Numbered from the stretch's first letter, positions 13,334-26,438 are shown. The stretch is 64,000 bases of DNA from Lumbricus rubellus (GCA_945859605.1 OX243811.1:57767266-57831265), one strand, 5' to 3'. The notes: a model not told the origin generated them from the letters alone. A program made the numbers and translations.

Positions 13334-14889
13334 TCTATAGCCCTCTGTCCTCTAAATAAATTATCAAAACCCGAATGTTGCAGCCATCGTCCTAATTAAT
13401 TGCACATCAACCTAAAACTCTCAACCACCTTCTTCGACCGACGATCATCAAGCGCCGTCCCTCAGCCACGGAGCATGCGCCGCCGCCACATCCACCGCAT
13501 AACATTACGTCACCCGCTAAAAATAACACATAACCCGCTTAAGGCAAAAAATCCGTAAACACCATAGACTAGATAAGAAAAAAGAGAAACTGTTGATCAG
13601 TCAAAGTGTTCGTATAGTCAGTAAGTACATGCAAAATGTGTGGTTTTAATTCTGAATGTGCGAATGCTGTAAGAAACAAAGTTGAAAGTCTTCTTTCGAC
13701 CAGAATCACCTTGGATTTACCTTCCAAACAATGTTGATTAGTAACGAGTATTGACTCACACCTTCAGCATTGTAGCATTGCTGTTGTAGAAGTTCTCAGT
13801 CAGATTATAATAATTATTATTATTAAGATTTGGTAAGCGGTCTACTTCTCAATCGGTTTATAACTTCTCCACCTATTCCGTGATGTTTAAACTCTCACCA
13901 GAATTTAATTACCAACTAATTTGTTTACACATTTCAGTGTCTGATCTGGATTTGCAATGACCATATCGAGTAACGGTGTTGTTTTCAAGGGAGTCATTTC
14001 ACATTTATTTGAGCTCACCTTAATTTAAATTGTAGACCTATTTGTTGGTTCATGCCTTCATATTATGCTACACGGTTGATTATGGAAATGCCATTTATAC
14101 AGGCCTTACTTCTTCAGCTGCAATCTGCTTTAAATTGTATTGTATTGCATTGTATCTGACCATTTATAAAGCGATTCTCACAGCAAGAACCTTTCAGAAG
14201 TGCTCCCAATGCATGCAACCCCGAGAGAAAAGGCAGGTTTTGAGGCGAGAGAAATATAATGCAAGACTACCAGAGATGATTACAGAGTTAATTGATAGGG
14301 AAGTCCATTCCATAAGAAGGGGACATATGCAAGCAAATCATCTGGATTGAGCCCCCCCCCTTGGTGCGGGGAACAGAGGTCAAGCCGATCAGAGGACCTA
14401 AGAGGACGCACCGAAATTGCAGAAAGGGGAAAAGTATAAGATCACAGAGATACTTTGGAGCAAGACCCAACTGAGACTTGAAGACCAAAATAAGAACTTC
14501 GATTTGGATGAAGTCACTGAGTAGTTGTTCTGTCATGAATGTAGAAATGTGTGAGAATCGCGGAAGACTGGCAATGAGTCTAGCAATAGCATTGAGTACA
14601 GACTGTCAAGGAGATAGCCGAACCTTAGAGAGGCCAAAAATATTACTATAATTACGAATTATTATCAACACATGAGTTCACATCAATATGCATAATATAA
14701 GCATATAACACATTATAAACACACCTTCACATTCGCATACACCATTAACATGTTTTTACAAGGACATTTAACACATTTCTCAGAGTTCTATTAATAAGCA
14801 AACATAGGTGCATTGTTAATATAATATGTTAAAATCCTGCATTCGTCACTTGTCCAACGCTACGATGATGTCAACCACAGCAGACCAAA
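13334..14889. other. Gap between CREBL2 start and IFT81 stop
   Basis: This should contain the CREBL2 promoter and 5' UTR and the IFT81 3' UTR. A copy of a dispersed repeat sits at about 14365-14620. A + strand ORF at 14042-14350 has no recognisable domain and mostly low-information hydrophobic sequence, so I do not call it a gene. Confidence 0.5.
14365..14620 (+). repeat. Dispersed repeat fragment, class unknown
   Basis: The sequence includes gatactttggagcaagaccc and acttgaagaccaaaataaga. It resembles, from memory, a widespread animal repeat whose other portions appear in this window at 36345-36670 and 58395-58520. It is degraded and has no intact ORF. Ends are approximate. Confidence 0.4.
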
Positions 14890-17800
14890 CTACAAGACAA
14901 GTCGATCTTCATCCGCCATTCTTCGCTGCTTGCCACTCGGTCGCATTGACTCGCCACCATCAGTTGAATGGCCAGAGTTGCGCTGGGCAATTTGCAGTTT
15001 AACCTGGAGGAGGCGCTCCACGTCTCGCCACATCTTCACCTGATTCACATTGACGTCCTGGTTTTCACGAATGCTCTTCTGTTTGTCACGAAGACCTTTG
15101 CCGAGGTTCTCCTGCTCCTGAATCTTTTTCGTGAACTGCTCTCTACAAAACAATAATTGAAACAAAACTATGTTGTATGAATGAAAATCAACCTATCCCA
15201 CTTCATCAACCATGGTCAACCACAAGGTTTGGTGAAAGGTCGTTCTCTGTGTCGGGACCAACTGCATAGAACAGTCTTCCTGACCACGTGAAGATGGCAC
15301 CATCTCTGGAGACATTTAAATCCAGTCTCAAAACTTACCTATTCAAACAATCGCATATTTAATTGACAGTAACATGTTATCCCGTGTACAGCGCCCTTTC
15401 CTTCGGCCTCGGCTGAGCTACGGCGCTATATAAATCGTCTTATTATTATTATTATTTGAACAGATTCTGCAATAATAATTATAATAGTTGTTATATTAAT
15501 TCAAACTGAAAAGAATAAATTACGGTTGTGTTTCATGTGAAGTCATCACTGATTGAAATCACAATGATAAAGGCACCACAGATATCTCTATATGAGATTT
15601 TCATAGATTAGGAGACACTCAATGTAACATCAGTTTCTTTTAGAAAATCGTTTTAAAAAGTCACTCTGAAATGTGATGCTGTTCTATGAGTAGAAACTAG
15701 ACAGTGAAGGCATAAAGGCACAATTCAGATTTTAATTTCTAAAAGCACGTTACCAAGCTACGTAGACGAATGAATGAGAGAGATCATTGTCTTGCCTTAG
15801 TGATTTTTTCTTGTCGGTTTGGTCACTTGAAATGTAGAGTTTCATCTCAACTTCCGTGCGCTGCATTTGACCGTTGAGAAGCTGCATCAGAGCATTCAGG
15901 TAGTGAAAGCGATGTTCCAAGGCCAACAGCTCCTCTCTGTATGCGTGCACTTCCTATGCATTCAGCCAGAAAGAGAAAGCTCTCAAACACCAGATAGTCA
16001 AGGCTATTTAGTGTGTAATGTAATGAGGCAAACATACAGTTGACTTTCTGTTAACTACCCCTAGGCACAGCACAAGGAAGGTAAGTACTACGCAACAGAC
16101 GTTGCACTGTTAAATTTAGAAATTAAAAAGGCGCAGTCATTAATTCTTTCCCTTTAGCACTGAAGCCTTTCGTTACACTTCTAAACAGACTGGTAAGTAC
16201 AATCTAACAAGTCATTAAATATTATTTCATCTTTCAAAATCGTAATCTATGCACTGTCAAATGAAACTGACAATTCTTGGCAGGCCATTTATAAAACCAG
16301 GATGTCACTGACAGAAATAGAATAGACTGCTAGACTTGGACATCGGTCGAAAGACCGTTCAACCCCAGCAGGACGACCACTCTTCAGTCTATCACTTCAC
16401 CATTCTCGCTTCTAACACTAGTGATATTTCACCTCAGCAGGTCATCAAACACTTAAACTCTAAAGTCTATGACAAATGGATTCTGTGAGGAAGGTTAAAC
16501 AGACATCCATTGTCTCAGTGACTCTATCCATGTCTATTGTCTATGGCTGACTCTGTGTAAGTCACTGTCTCTGCCTTTGTCTGTCTGTATCCGTCTGTCT
16601 TTTATGTGTCTCTTTCTGCCATTGTCTGCTTGAGACGTCATTGTCTTCCTAAGACTGACCTGTTCCAGTTTTGATCGGTTGGTTTCAAAACCAGCAGACA
16701 ATGAATCATACGATGATTTCTTCTCATTGTAGATCTGACTCATCTCCTGAATTCAATGAAACAGCAAACATCAACTACGCATCAACTTCAATTAAACGAC
16801 ATAATATCAGCAGATTATTGGAAGAAGGATGTTGAGGTGTTAAAAGGCTAGCTATAATTAGATTGCAAGTAACCATTGTGTGTAAACATCAAGGTTAGGA
16901 ATTATTCATATGTCCCATAATAATTATCATTAACATATCTCTTGAGTCTTAAGGCAAAAATCCTATATCAGTCTCAGATATAGTGTGAAAAATAAAAGAC
17001 ATCTACTCCAACATCAAAAACAATGCCATGAGAAATGATTTCAGTATATTTACTGTGCAATACAACAATATTTGATGTCTTCCTTTCAGAATTCAGTCTA
17101 ATCTAGGTTGAGAGAGAATCTCAAAGAATCAAATCCTAAATACGAGTTTGTAGAAGTGTCAGAGTCTGATCTACACAACAGCTGACCTGAAACTGTTGTC
17201 TCATCGGTCGCAGTTCTTTGAGCATCGGCGCCAGCGCTGCCTTCTTCATTTCAATCCTCTTCGTCAGCTTCTCCACCATCTGCGACATATCCTCCAGCGT
17301 CCGACCCTTCATCGTGTCGAACTCACTCTTCATCGCCGACACGTTCTCAAGAGCGTCCTGAGTGTTACGGTAGCCAGACACACCACGCTTCGCTTCCACG
17401 GATGACTACACATGTATGGAATAATGCAACAACAGTTAACTTGAGCCAAAAAATTTAATGCATGAGTGTGTGAATGGCGGTTTAGTGGTCAGCATTGTGG
17501 ACTGTCAACCAAGTCATTGCGGTTCAATCCCACAGGACAGAAATTTTTTAGACAGTTCTACCAAACTGGGGCAGTGGTGGGTTGAACAATGAACAGCCTC
17601 TTTTCTGGATAATGTTCTTGATCATCTAATAATATTACACACTACACACAATACACAGTAATGTAATAAACCTAAAAAGTAATCGAACATTTAAACTGCA
17701 ATTACCTTAGACCTCAGTCCTTCCCGTGCAGAGCTGCACATCAGGCAAACTGAAATGCTAAGAACATTTAATGGACAGATATTAGGCAACAAAGCAGGAG

Positions 17801-20800
17801 TATTATTAATTGCACCAGCATCTGAGGCACAAGAAATAAACCAATGGTGTCTTAAGGTGAGAATGAAATAACACAGGCGACAGAGAAGAATAAACGGTGT
17901 TCAAGAGAGAGAGAGAGCAGTGCAAGTACCATTTTGTTGTTGATATCATCATATTTCTGAGCCAGAATGTCTTCCGTGCGTGCAAGAACTCCGGCCTCCG
18001 CACGAAGTTCAGCCATCTGACGATGTTTCTCCGAATAGACAGTTCTCTTCGATCGCATTTTGTACACATATTTATTAAACTGAAGAGAGAAAACAGACAC
18101 AGCAAACGTCAGAGAGCAAAGAATGCAAGAATATTAGATGATAAATCATAGGCCTACTCATTATCATGGAGTTTGCTTCTTGATAAACCCATAGATACTG
18201 GTACACAAAGCTGTTGCATAGGCAGACCAGTCTATGCCTGATATGTACCAAAAAAAGAAGACAAGAAGTCTCTTTTAAAGCAAACCATAAAAGGCGGTTA
18301 GAAGTAATGAGCAATGACTAATTTTGACTATAATACATTTTTCATTTCTCACTCATGAATCCATTAGCATTGTCAAAAATATTCCTTTTCTAGTAAAAGT
18401 CTCAAATTTAGTAATCTATGACTGGTGATATCATCTGGTATAAACTCTTTCAACTCACCTCATCTCCTTTGACAACCTCTCCTCCAGTCTGCTTCAGCTT
18501 GTCCTGCTTAGCATCTCGTTCTGCCTCAGCAGCCTGAAGTTCTTCCCTTGCCTGATGCAGAGTCTCAGCCGCATCGTCCTTCTTACGGCGGTTTATTGAC
18601 GCCTTCAAAAATCAAATAAAATCACAAGTCAGTTTTTTCTTAAACATAAAAACTGAATTATCGTATGAAAAATATTATATCCGAAAGTGCGTAGTGTATG
18701 GCAGGATAAACGTCATTTAATTTTCACATCAATATCAGAGTCAAAGTTCACTCTGCAGCGCTTAACCCAATAACATCCACACCATCCACGTAGTTTGGCA
18801 AATGATGCTGTGTGTAACTGCACATTTATAAATATAACTTCTATCAAACGTTGAACAGTTTCTAACAGATTCAAGAAAGGTAAATCATAAGATAAGGTGA
18901 AATGACGATGATGACCTGTTGACGCAACGCTCCAAGACCAGCCAGTTTATCGCTGCTCTCTGAGCTCAGCATCCTCTTCTCCATCAACTGATTTATCTCC
19001 GAGTTTGTTTCTCGAATCTTAGAAGACAAACAAAGCATTGAACAGCATCAGCCTCCATGCTGAATTAAACACATTCAATGCAACTGAAGAGAACTTTTCA
19101 AAATCCATCTGTAATTCATTTTTTGAAACTACTTTGATCAATATTTGCTGACTCTGCACACAGAGCAGGTGCTTCCAATCAACAGGTAATAAACAAAGAA
19201 ATAAAATGCGATATCCAAAACAAGAAGCCACTTTAATCATTATTATGGTGTTCTGCCTTGCTTAAGCCCATGGACTCCCAGCATATCAGTGTTGATCACA
19301 AGACTCCAACTGTTTGAACATCTGGGTGTTACCTGTTCTACACGCGAACATCTGAATTATCATAACTAAGACTAAAATTATGCACAGACGGATGTCTCCA
19401 CGATTGTGCAGAACTGAAGCAATTCTCAGTGATGCCTCAAAGCACAAGAATGTGACAAGATGATCCTTATTTTCATCATTATTTTTAGACGTTCTTAGAA
19501 TTCCCAAAAAAACACCTTTCTGGTCTACGTGCATTTCTGGGAGTATGAATTTGCCTACAACAAACTTTATTATGTACAGCAAACATGAACAAATGGTGCA
19601 GTAATAACTTAGACCCAACATAAACCGCCATGAACTAAATGGAAATTAAATCTCTAACATGTTACGCCTTTTGTTACAGGTCTAAGAGAACATCTCGCAT
19701 TCAAGACTCCAAGTTAGCCAGACTCACCTTTTGTGTAATAACATCAAGGTCTGACTGTCCCATGGCTGGTTCAGCCACAATCTTTGTCAACTGCTGAACA
19801 GACTTCTTCAGGGAGCCAACCTCATTTGGCAGTTTGTCTTTGACCATGAACATGTTGACACGCGTCTCCTCCTCCAAGCGTTGCAGCAGACCTATGAGAT
19901 GGAAAAGTCAAATTTGAACAAGTACAAACTTGCACAAACAGTACAATTTTTTAGAAATAAAGACAAAAACAAAAAAAATTACTACAAACCACCAATGCAT
20001 AAATCTAAGTATAAAGATTTGTAAGTATTGTATTGTATTAAAGTACGTTTCTGTGTTATCATTCTTTCAATTCTGTAGAGGATTTTGTCAAAAGGGTTTT
20101 GAGTTGATCTCATCCATGATATTTTATGAGAAGAAACAACAAAAACAAAAGTTTAACAAGACCTTTACCATACAGAACAGTGCTTTGTGAAGTCATAAAA
20201 TATGCATTATAAATACATAAATGCCAATAAGAAATGTATTACTTAGGCCCTTTAATTTCATGGCCTTTACAGCCTCAGCAAACATGGAGCCACACTAAAA
20301 GTTGTGTTAACAGAGACTCAAAAGAATATTTCAGCAAGAAGTCATAGCCTCATTTGAGCAATAATTACCAGATTAAACTGAAAGTCAGAATATCACTGAT
20401 TAATGCAAAACAGAATGACAGAAGCTGAAGCAGTGGCATTTGAACAACGTAAATTTACCTGAGGGAGTTGTGCCAATGGATGATTGAACAGCCTCCTTTA
20501 TCTGCACCTGCAGCCTCTGGATCCGGTTTTCCAGTTGTGTCAACTAAAATTAACAAATACATGCAAAAGAAAATGCAAAGCGTGGAAACACCAACATCAC
20601 AGCCAATTATAAGCTATGTATCTCAACTACCCATATGACTATAAAGTCTGTAAGCGCTACAGGAAGGGATATTCATATGCAATCACTTTGAACTGGAAAA
20701 AAATGAAATCACATATATACTAACAGTTATATATCCCAGTATTTTCTATAAATGTCAGATCTTTTTTTGAAGGTTTTTTTTACCAAGTTGCGCTGTTCTT

Positions 20801-23792
20801 GTTTCTGTTTCTTCAGTTGATCCTCGCGATCTCTTTCCATTCGAAGATTCCTCGCAACAGACAACATTGGACCGCTGTTTGGTGATGATTCAACCTAAAC
20901 AAACAAAATTCATGACAACATTGGACCTCTGTTCGGTGATGATTCAACCTAAACAAAGTTCATGACAAAATAATAAATTACTCTGGAAACCTCAATATAA
21001 TATTAGTAATCAAATCCTAACCAACAGAGCAACATAGCAAAAAAGCATGGGAATTTATTACCCTCTTCAGCAGTACTTTATGAAGCTCACAAATCAAATC
21101 AAATCAAATCAAAATCAGTTTATTCTGAGAAAGAACAACAGACAAACAAACAAATAACGAAGGTAGACAGCAAAGTAAAATAGTACACAAAAATAAAAAT
21201 CAATGATCATAGGACACCTTGATTGAGTGCAGCAGAATTCACATAAAAAATACAGGCTAGACATCTCACACAGCTCTGTGCATTTTCTATTGTTCGCCCT
21301 GTTGTATGGAATGGGCTCCTATGGACCCTATGCTTTATGCCTAGCATTTACTCATATCCAGTTTTTCTTAAAACCATCCTTTTCAGCCTGGGTTGGGTCA
21401 GAAGTGCACATACGTAGAAATCTTGAAGGGGCGTTATAGAAAAAACCGTAATAGAAAGAATGAATGAAAAGGTCTGGTCTCTGTTTCTCATTCACAAGTG
21501 AAATTTAGCATATCATAATAAAAAGTAATAAAGATCAACCATAAAAATTTGTTTGTCATCATAAGTCAACCATGAGTAATTCTTGTAAATCAATGTAAGT
21601 GGCAACATTCTATGACCACGGACGTAATTATTTTACATATACATCATGCAAAACATATATCAGAACAATTAACAGCGACTGGCACACACACGCTGTTCAC
21701 GCCTAGCTAGAGTAATTTATTTCCCAAATTTATCTGTGAAAAGATTTTTTCTATGCAAACTACTCTTCTCATACAATTACTTTCGGTGGTAAAGGCAGTT
21801 TAGTTAGTTTGCATACTTTCCAATGACGCTTTTTTCAAAAGTGTGACAAAATTGTATTGAACTGACTCTACCTTTCGTTTTAGTCTTTCAGTGCGCTTGA
21901 GTAGCTGTTCCTTTTCATCTTCCATTGATGCAATGTCTTTCTTGATGTCAGTTGTGCTGAATCCACTGTCTTTCGTCGAAGTGTATTCCTTGTGCACTTC
22001 CGTGAATGATTTTATTCGTCCCTCATACTGAAGTAGAATATATATTGACGTAATATTGTCAACTGCATGTTAAACTATATTTCTTATCAATACACGTGCA
22101 AGAGCCACAAAATTCTAAATAGGACAAAGACATTCTGTACAGTTTCAATGAAACACTCTTACACATTCAAATACAGACATCTAAAGCTTCTAAAGAGCCC
22201 AAAACCTTTTACAGATGGAAAAAAGCAACAAAGAAATATAATATTCCTCAAAAACTGATTGACGCAAAACATTACTTCTTACGCATGCAGTAACAGTTTG
22301 TCCATGAAACAAGGCAGTTGGTACAAAATGAATAAAATATAAACTTTAGAACTCATAAAATTGACAATTTTACCTCCTCATTCAGTTCAGACACCTTAGC
22401 ATCTGCTAGAAAGTCAGCAGGGACGCTGATTCTGACGAGATAATTGGCTAGATATGCACGTTCCTTCAGCTTTGGCATATTCCGCAGCAACCATTCGAGT
22501 ATTGGATGTATCACATGCTTCTCTCCCTGCACAATGCTTGTTGGTCTGAAACAAAGCCAACGCATGGATCAATTGTCTTTCAGTCGTCACACCACAATCA
22601 CACCACAATCAGTGTCACCATCACAGAAAGCTACAAACAGCTTTGTTGTCATCTGCATCACCACTGCTACAAGTAGTCAATGATGTCTGCCGTGGCGATA
22701 AAAATACACAATGCAGCAACATCATTGGCCACCATTGAACAAATCCTGAACATTCCTCACCAGCATTTATCGCTGGCAGATAATTCAGAACAACAATATG
22801 GACTTTCAGCAAAAGGGCCGCTGCTCTGGCTGGGAGCAAACCTAACTATAAAACAAGTTTTATCTCACAAACATTTTGGTCTTTAAGCAATGTAGCAACA
22901 ATCAGAAGAAAACAGTAAAAGAAATTGATAGAGTCAGTTGCTTACAGCTGAGCAGGATCCGTCGTTGGACGATATTTGAGAACCTTGAGCGCTGAGATGA
23001 TTCGAATTGCCGTCTCATCTGCTGCTTCCTCTCGTACATCAATCTTTTGCTGACAGAACCAAGTTCAAATAAAATAAAATAAAGTTTTAACAACTGTACC
23101 AGAATCCAATCTTAGATAAATACGTTCTATTGCATAACACAAAACCTATGTCAAAAGATGACATTGCTTTCGTGTCAGAAAGTCTAAAACATCAATAATA
23201 TAATAGCCAGAGAAATATTTGTCATCATTCAACATTCCTGCTATGGTACCACGCACACTCTAGTCCAGCGCAAATGGGTCAGCCCCAGACTAAGAGGTGC
23301 TCTGGTTGCTCGAGAGTGCATTGATCAGTCAAAACACAGATAACAGAGATGTCAGAATGTTAAATGCAATCAAGAAAGCATGAACTTCTAGTTAGGACAT
23401 AAATATAGAATGCCCTTTGTGCCCAAAATTGCTAGGTTTTCATCTACTCTTTTTTGTTAGCATCATTCGTCAATTAATTAGTTGTCTGGTCATTGCATAA
23501 ACTTCAACAGTGGCTCTTCAAAAGAGGTTCTTAAATATGCTCTAGATACATAAGCACAAATACACAAACAATACAAGAGTACACAGAAAAAGATAAAGCA
23601 TGGATAGGTATAAAACAATTCAGAACCAGTTATCGTAAAAGATGCTACCTTTGGATCAACCTCAGCCAGGACATCAGTGAGGACTTGCAGAAGCTGAATG
23701 GAGCCAAGAGAGTCGAAGGTAATCAGGTTATATCCTTTGTTGAACGGCTCCTTGTTCAGTTCACCAATGATGTACTTCAGTTGATCACTCAT
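14890..23792 (-). CDS. IFT81: IFT81, intraflagellar transport complex B subunit, complete, 682 aa
   Basis: IFT81 pairs with IFT74 in the IFT-B complex; its N-terminal CH domain binds tubulin for delivery into the growing cilium. Exons in coding order: 23792-23649, 23049-22946, 22545-22374, 22027-21872, 20894-20784, 20543-20459, 19891-19728, 19017-18916, 18602-18459, 18079-17930, 17405-17187, 16746-16660, 15953-15796, 15142-14890. They sum to 683 codons including the TAG stop, and all phases fit. The start gives [17 protein letters not shown], matching the conserved start of the family; an upstream in-frame GTG is ignored. Residues 1 to about 160 form the CH-like domain ([15 protein letters not shown]), and the rest is coiled coil, with conserved [15 protein letters not shown] and MWRDVERLL blocks. 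Human IFT81 is 676 aa. The last intron begins with GC rather than GT. A 5' UTR exon probably ends at 24763 with a CAG/gtaagt donor. Confidence 0.97.
15190..15457 (+). mobile_element. 3' end of a degraded CR1/L2-type LINE
   Basis: In the frame ending at the TAA of 15360-15362 it reads [20 protein letters not shown] and LKTYLFKQ, the typical C-terminus of CR1/L2 reverse transcriptases. The usual Trp before NSLP is a TAG stop. The 3' tail has a gcgctatataaat motif followed by a TTA/ATT microsatellite, as these LINEs often do. It lies in the last intron of IFT81, on the opposite strand to the gene. Confidence 0.7.
17470..17560 (+). mobile_element. tRNA-derived sequence (SINE head or tRNA pseudogene)
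   Basis: An A-box-like tggcggtttagtggtc at about 17475 and a B box ggttcaatcc at 17521-17530 are spaced as in a tRNA. The putative anticodon stem pairs badly, so this is not a working tRNA gene. It lies in the IFT81 intron between exons 10 and 11. The 3' limit is unclear. Confidence 0.5.
20860..20963. repeat. Tandem duplication across the IFT81 exon 5 acceptor
   Basis: A unit of 50-54 bases beginning gacaacattggacc occurs at 20860-20913 and again at 20914-20963 with a few differences. On the gene strand each copy contains a TTTAG acceptor followed by the first codons of exon 5 (VESSPN). The downstream acceptor gives the open frame. Confidence 0.85.
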
Positions 23793-24770
23793 GATGACAA
23801 CTGACAATTCACAATAAATTACAGTACAACTTAAAAGTTTTTAAAATCAATAACAATATTCTTCTGATTCATTTAATTTAAAATTTATGAAGCACTGCAA
23901 AGTCCAAATGAGGATCGCAAAATATGAAAACCTTTCGTTGCCTAGTGTACATGGGTGATGTTAATAATATTATATTTCACCGATTCCTAGCACTATACAA
24001 ATAATCAGTGATGCTCGTTACTAGGAACGCTAACCCCGAAAACTTCAACGATTGAAAATAGTTGTCTTTCAATGGCAAAACCTATCCCAAGACATGTGAC
24101 AAATGTTCTAACCAGCTAACGTACCTTTAATATTTACTTTAAAAATGGTAATTTATTCTGCCGAAGTTAATAACAAATTATATCCAACGGCATGAGAGAC
24201 TGTCAGGAATGTCGCGCAGTCCACTCAATACTCCTGTCTCCTCCAAAATAACAAGATAAATGTGCTATTCTCTTAAAATTATAATTGTTCAATGTAAAGC
24301 AATAATTAAACATTTAAAAAAGGTTATCAATATTTATGTCATGAAAAATTAGCATTCATCCCAGTAAAAGAAATGCCAACTTTAGCAAAAAGTGTTTCGA
24401 GGCTAGCGTTCCTAAGCGCAGTATTTAATACACAAGACGCGCTCGGAATATGGCTCGGGGTTGACACAGAGCGTATAATAGTATGATCTCGATCAGCTAG
24501 TATAATATAATAATTTTATTATATATATTTGGTTTCGTCTGGCGCTCGTAATATTATGTAGATACCTACATTAAATTACAGTACTGCAGCACTCAGTCAA
24601 TCACGTCAGTAATAAAAGGCTCTGACGTAGCCTACTCATCTGATAAGGCTATATGATTTATAATCTGTTTCGTGTTTTAAGACGCTCAGAGTTCTGCTCA
24701 TCACCTCTTTAGCAACTCTCACCTTTCAAAGAACTTTTACGTATCTGACTCACGGTACTTACCTGATCTT

Positions 24771-25119
24771 CCACCTTCCAATTCCAGGCTTAGGCTAAAA
24801 TAATGTCACCCAAGTTGGCCACCTATAGGTAGCAGCTACTCTGCTACCTCTTATTCTTTGGTAACAGTATTAATCTTCGTTTAATAGCTCAATCAGACAC
24901 ACCGCAGAATGATTACAGGTACAGGTTATACGAAATACGGCCCACTACAGCACGACACGCAGGTCGGCTTTACAAAGTGGGTTCGGTAACCGAACTAAAC
25001 GACCTCCTTCGAACTACTCTTATGGACAAAACAAAAAGTCCATAAGAGTAGACTAGAAACGGCGCTCGCGAATAAGCTGGTGCCATGCGCTTCTCTTTTC
25101 GGCAGCGCTTTAGAAATAT
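24771..25119 (-). repeat. Inverted duplicate arm at IFT81 5' end
   Basis: Read on the minus strand this arm shares ordered blocks with 26250-26438 on the plus strand: atttctaaagcgct, ccagcttattc, taagagtag, gttacc, and ggaattggaaggtg. It contains the likely IFT81 first (non-coding) exon, since the last block sits just before the CAG/gtaagt donor. It is longer than its partner because of extra sequence. Confidence 0.65.
25014..25051. repeat. Hairpin, 14-bp perfect arms
   Basis: Arms ctactcttatggac (25014-25027) and its exact complement (25038-25051) flank an A-rich 10-base loop. It lies inside the IFT81-side duplicate arm; the partner arm at 26.3 kb has only one half. Confidence 0.85.
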
Positions 25120-25132
25120 AGGCTAAGCTTAT

Positions 25133-25177
25133 AGCAAAGATATTACAGTCGTAGACTACGACTCTAATATCTTTGCT
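25133..25177. repeat. 45-bp near-perfect palindrome
   Basis: agcaaagatatta, c, agtcgtag, central a, then the complement in reverse order with one C opposite C. Twenty-one of 22 positions pair. It lies just upstream of the IFT81 5' arm. Confidence 0.85.
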
Positions 25178-25203
25178 TACAGCTGACGATAACAGGTTGG
25201 CGC

Positions 25204-25217
25204 GTTACCGCAGAAAC
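25204..25217. promoter_or_regulatory. Possible RFX X-box
   Basis: gttacc, gc, agaaac fits the degenerate X-box pattern RYYNYY-N1-3-RRNRAC used by RFX factors to switch on ciliary genes such as IFT subunits. It lies about 440 bases upstream of the proposed IFT81 5' UTR donor. The pattern is loose, so chance occurrence is likely. Confidence 0.25.
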
Positions 25218-26249
25218 TGACACCTTTATAAAACTACCGCACTCTAGCGACTGCATAGCAGGTTTTGATTGCAATCACATTATTTTTCCTAAACTTCATT
25301 GACAAAGTATTTTACTTTTAAATTATTTGTCTTTTATATGAAATAAAATCCTTTGTCAACAATTGGGTCATTAATAATATTTATTTTGCAAGTAATGCAA
25401 ACATCTGACTTCTGATACTAAAACACCCGTTTTAACAATGACCTATTTAAAATAATAGCCCTCTAAAGCTCACGTTTCCTTGATCAAAAAAGCATATCTA
25501 AACCTATGCCACGGTTTCAACGCTAACAATAGCGATGTGTACCGCCTGGTTTGGATTAGATCAAATACAGAGGTTTTATGAAGCAATCGTCCTGATCATT
25601 GGATTAGATTGTGCCGACCTCTGTGACACTTTTTCTTTAAATTCTGGCTGTGAAGCTAAAGTGAGCGAGTTAACACAGCGTCAAAATTATTAAGCCGACG
25701 TCAATTTCTTTCTGCGTTTCATATAACATTTTACTGCATTCTTGCTTGTTTGAATTAGGCCTACATAAAACACTGATTAGCTATATTTTGGATTTCAGCA
25801 CTTATGGATCTGATTTCCGGGGCCTGCATTATTTTGACAATATCACTTGCCTACATCATGCCCAAGGACTCTATAGAATCCTTGTATCATGCCTAGTCAA
25901 ACTTAAAATGTCCGGTGGCCCAGTCTTATTTTTCGTTTTGTAAATAGTAGGTCTTTGGCCAAGGTGTGGTCGTCAGTCTTATCTCCTCCAATCAGAGCTG
26001 TCAATTCTAGAGCGGATCGGTCAAAAAGTGGTTCTCTGTCTTTATTTACTATACCATGTCGCTGTCATTTTAATCACTTAACTTTGTATTTGAGGTGAAA
26101 GGTTTATTTAGTATTTTCTGTCAGTTCTGTAAGCGCTGAAGAGCGTGTTAATAACACGTAGGTAAGCCTAATCTGCTGTGTACTAAATCTGACATGCCTC
26201 GAGCAATAAGTGATCGTAGGCCTAATCGTAATAATTATTGTGATCTCCA

Positions 26250-26438
26250 AATTTCTAAAGCGCTACTCGAAAGCCAAGCGCGGGGCACAACCGCACCAGC
26301 TTATTCACGAACGCTGCGTTGCATCAAAAGGTTGTCCGTAAGAGTAGTCCAATGGTAGTCTGGGTCGAGTTACCATAGGGTCAGATGGGCGGAGCAGCTA
26401 CTAAGGCGAGTGTCGTCTGGGTCGGGAATTGGAAGGTG
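26250..26438 (+). repeat. Inverted duplicate arm at dehydrogenase 5' end
   Basis: This is the counterpart of 24771-25119, in the opposite orientation and upstream of the dehydrogenase start. Shared blocks include atttctaaagcgct at the proximal end and ggaattggaaggtg at 26425-26438. Confidence 0.65.

Noticed and set aside
14042..14350. 102-codon plus-strand ORF between CREBL2 and IFT81
   Set aside because: No domain or splice support; it abuts a dispersed repeat and a C-run.
17475..17530. tRNA gene
   Set aside because: A and B boxes are present, but the anticodon stem does not pair and no clean acceptor stem is visible.
21095..21440. Short CAAAT repeat followed by a plus-strand ORF with a weak RPVVWNG...LKTILF resemblance to LINE reverse transcriptase ends
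   Set aside because: The resemblance is faint and the repeat tail points the other way, so I could not define an element.
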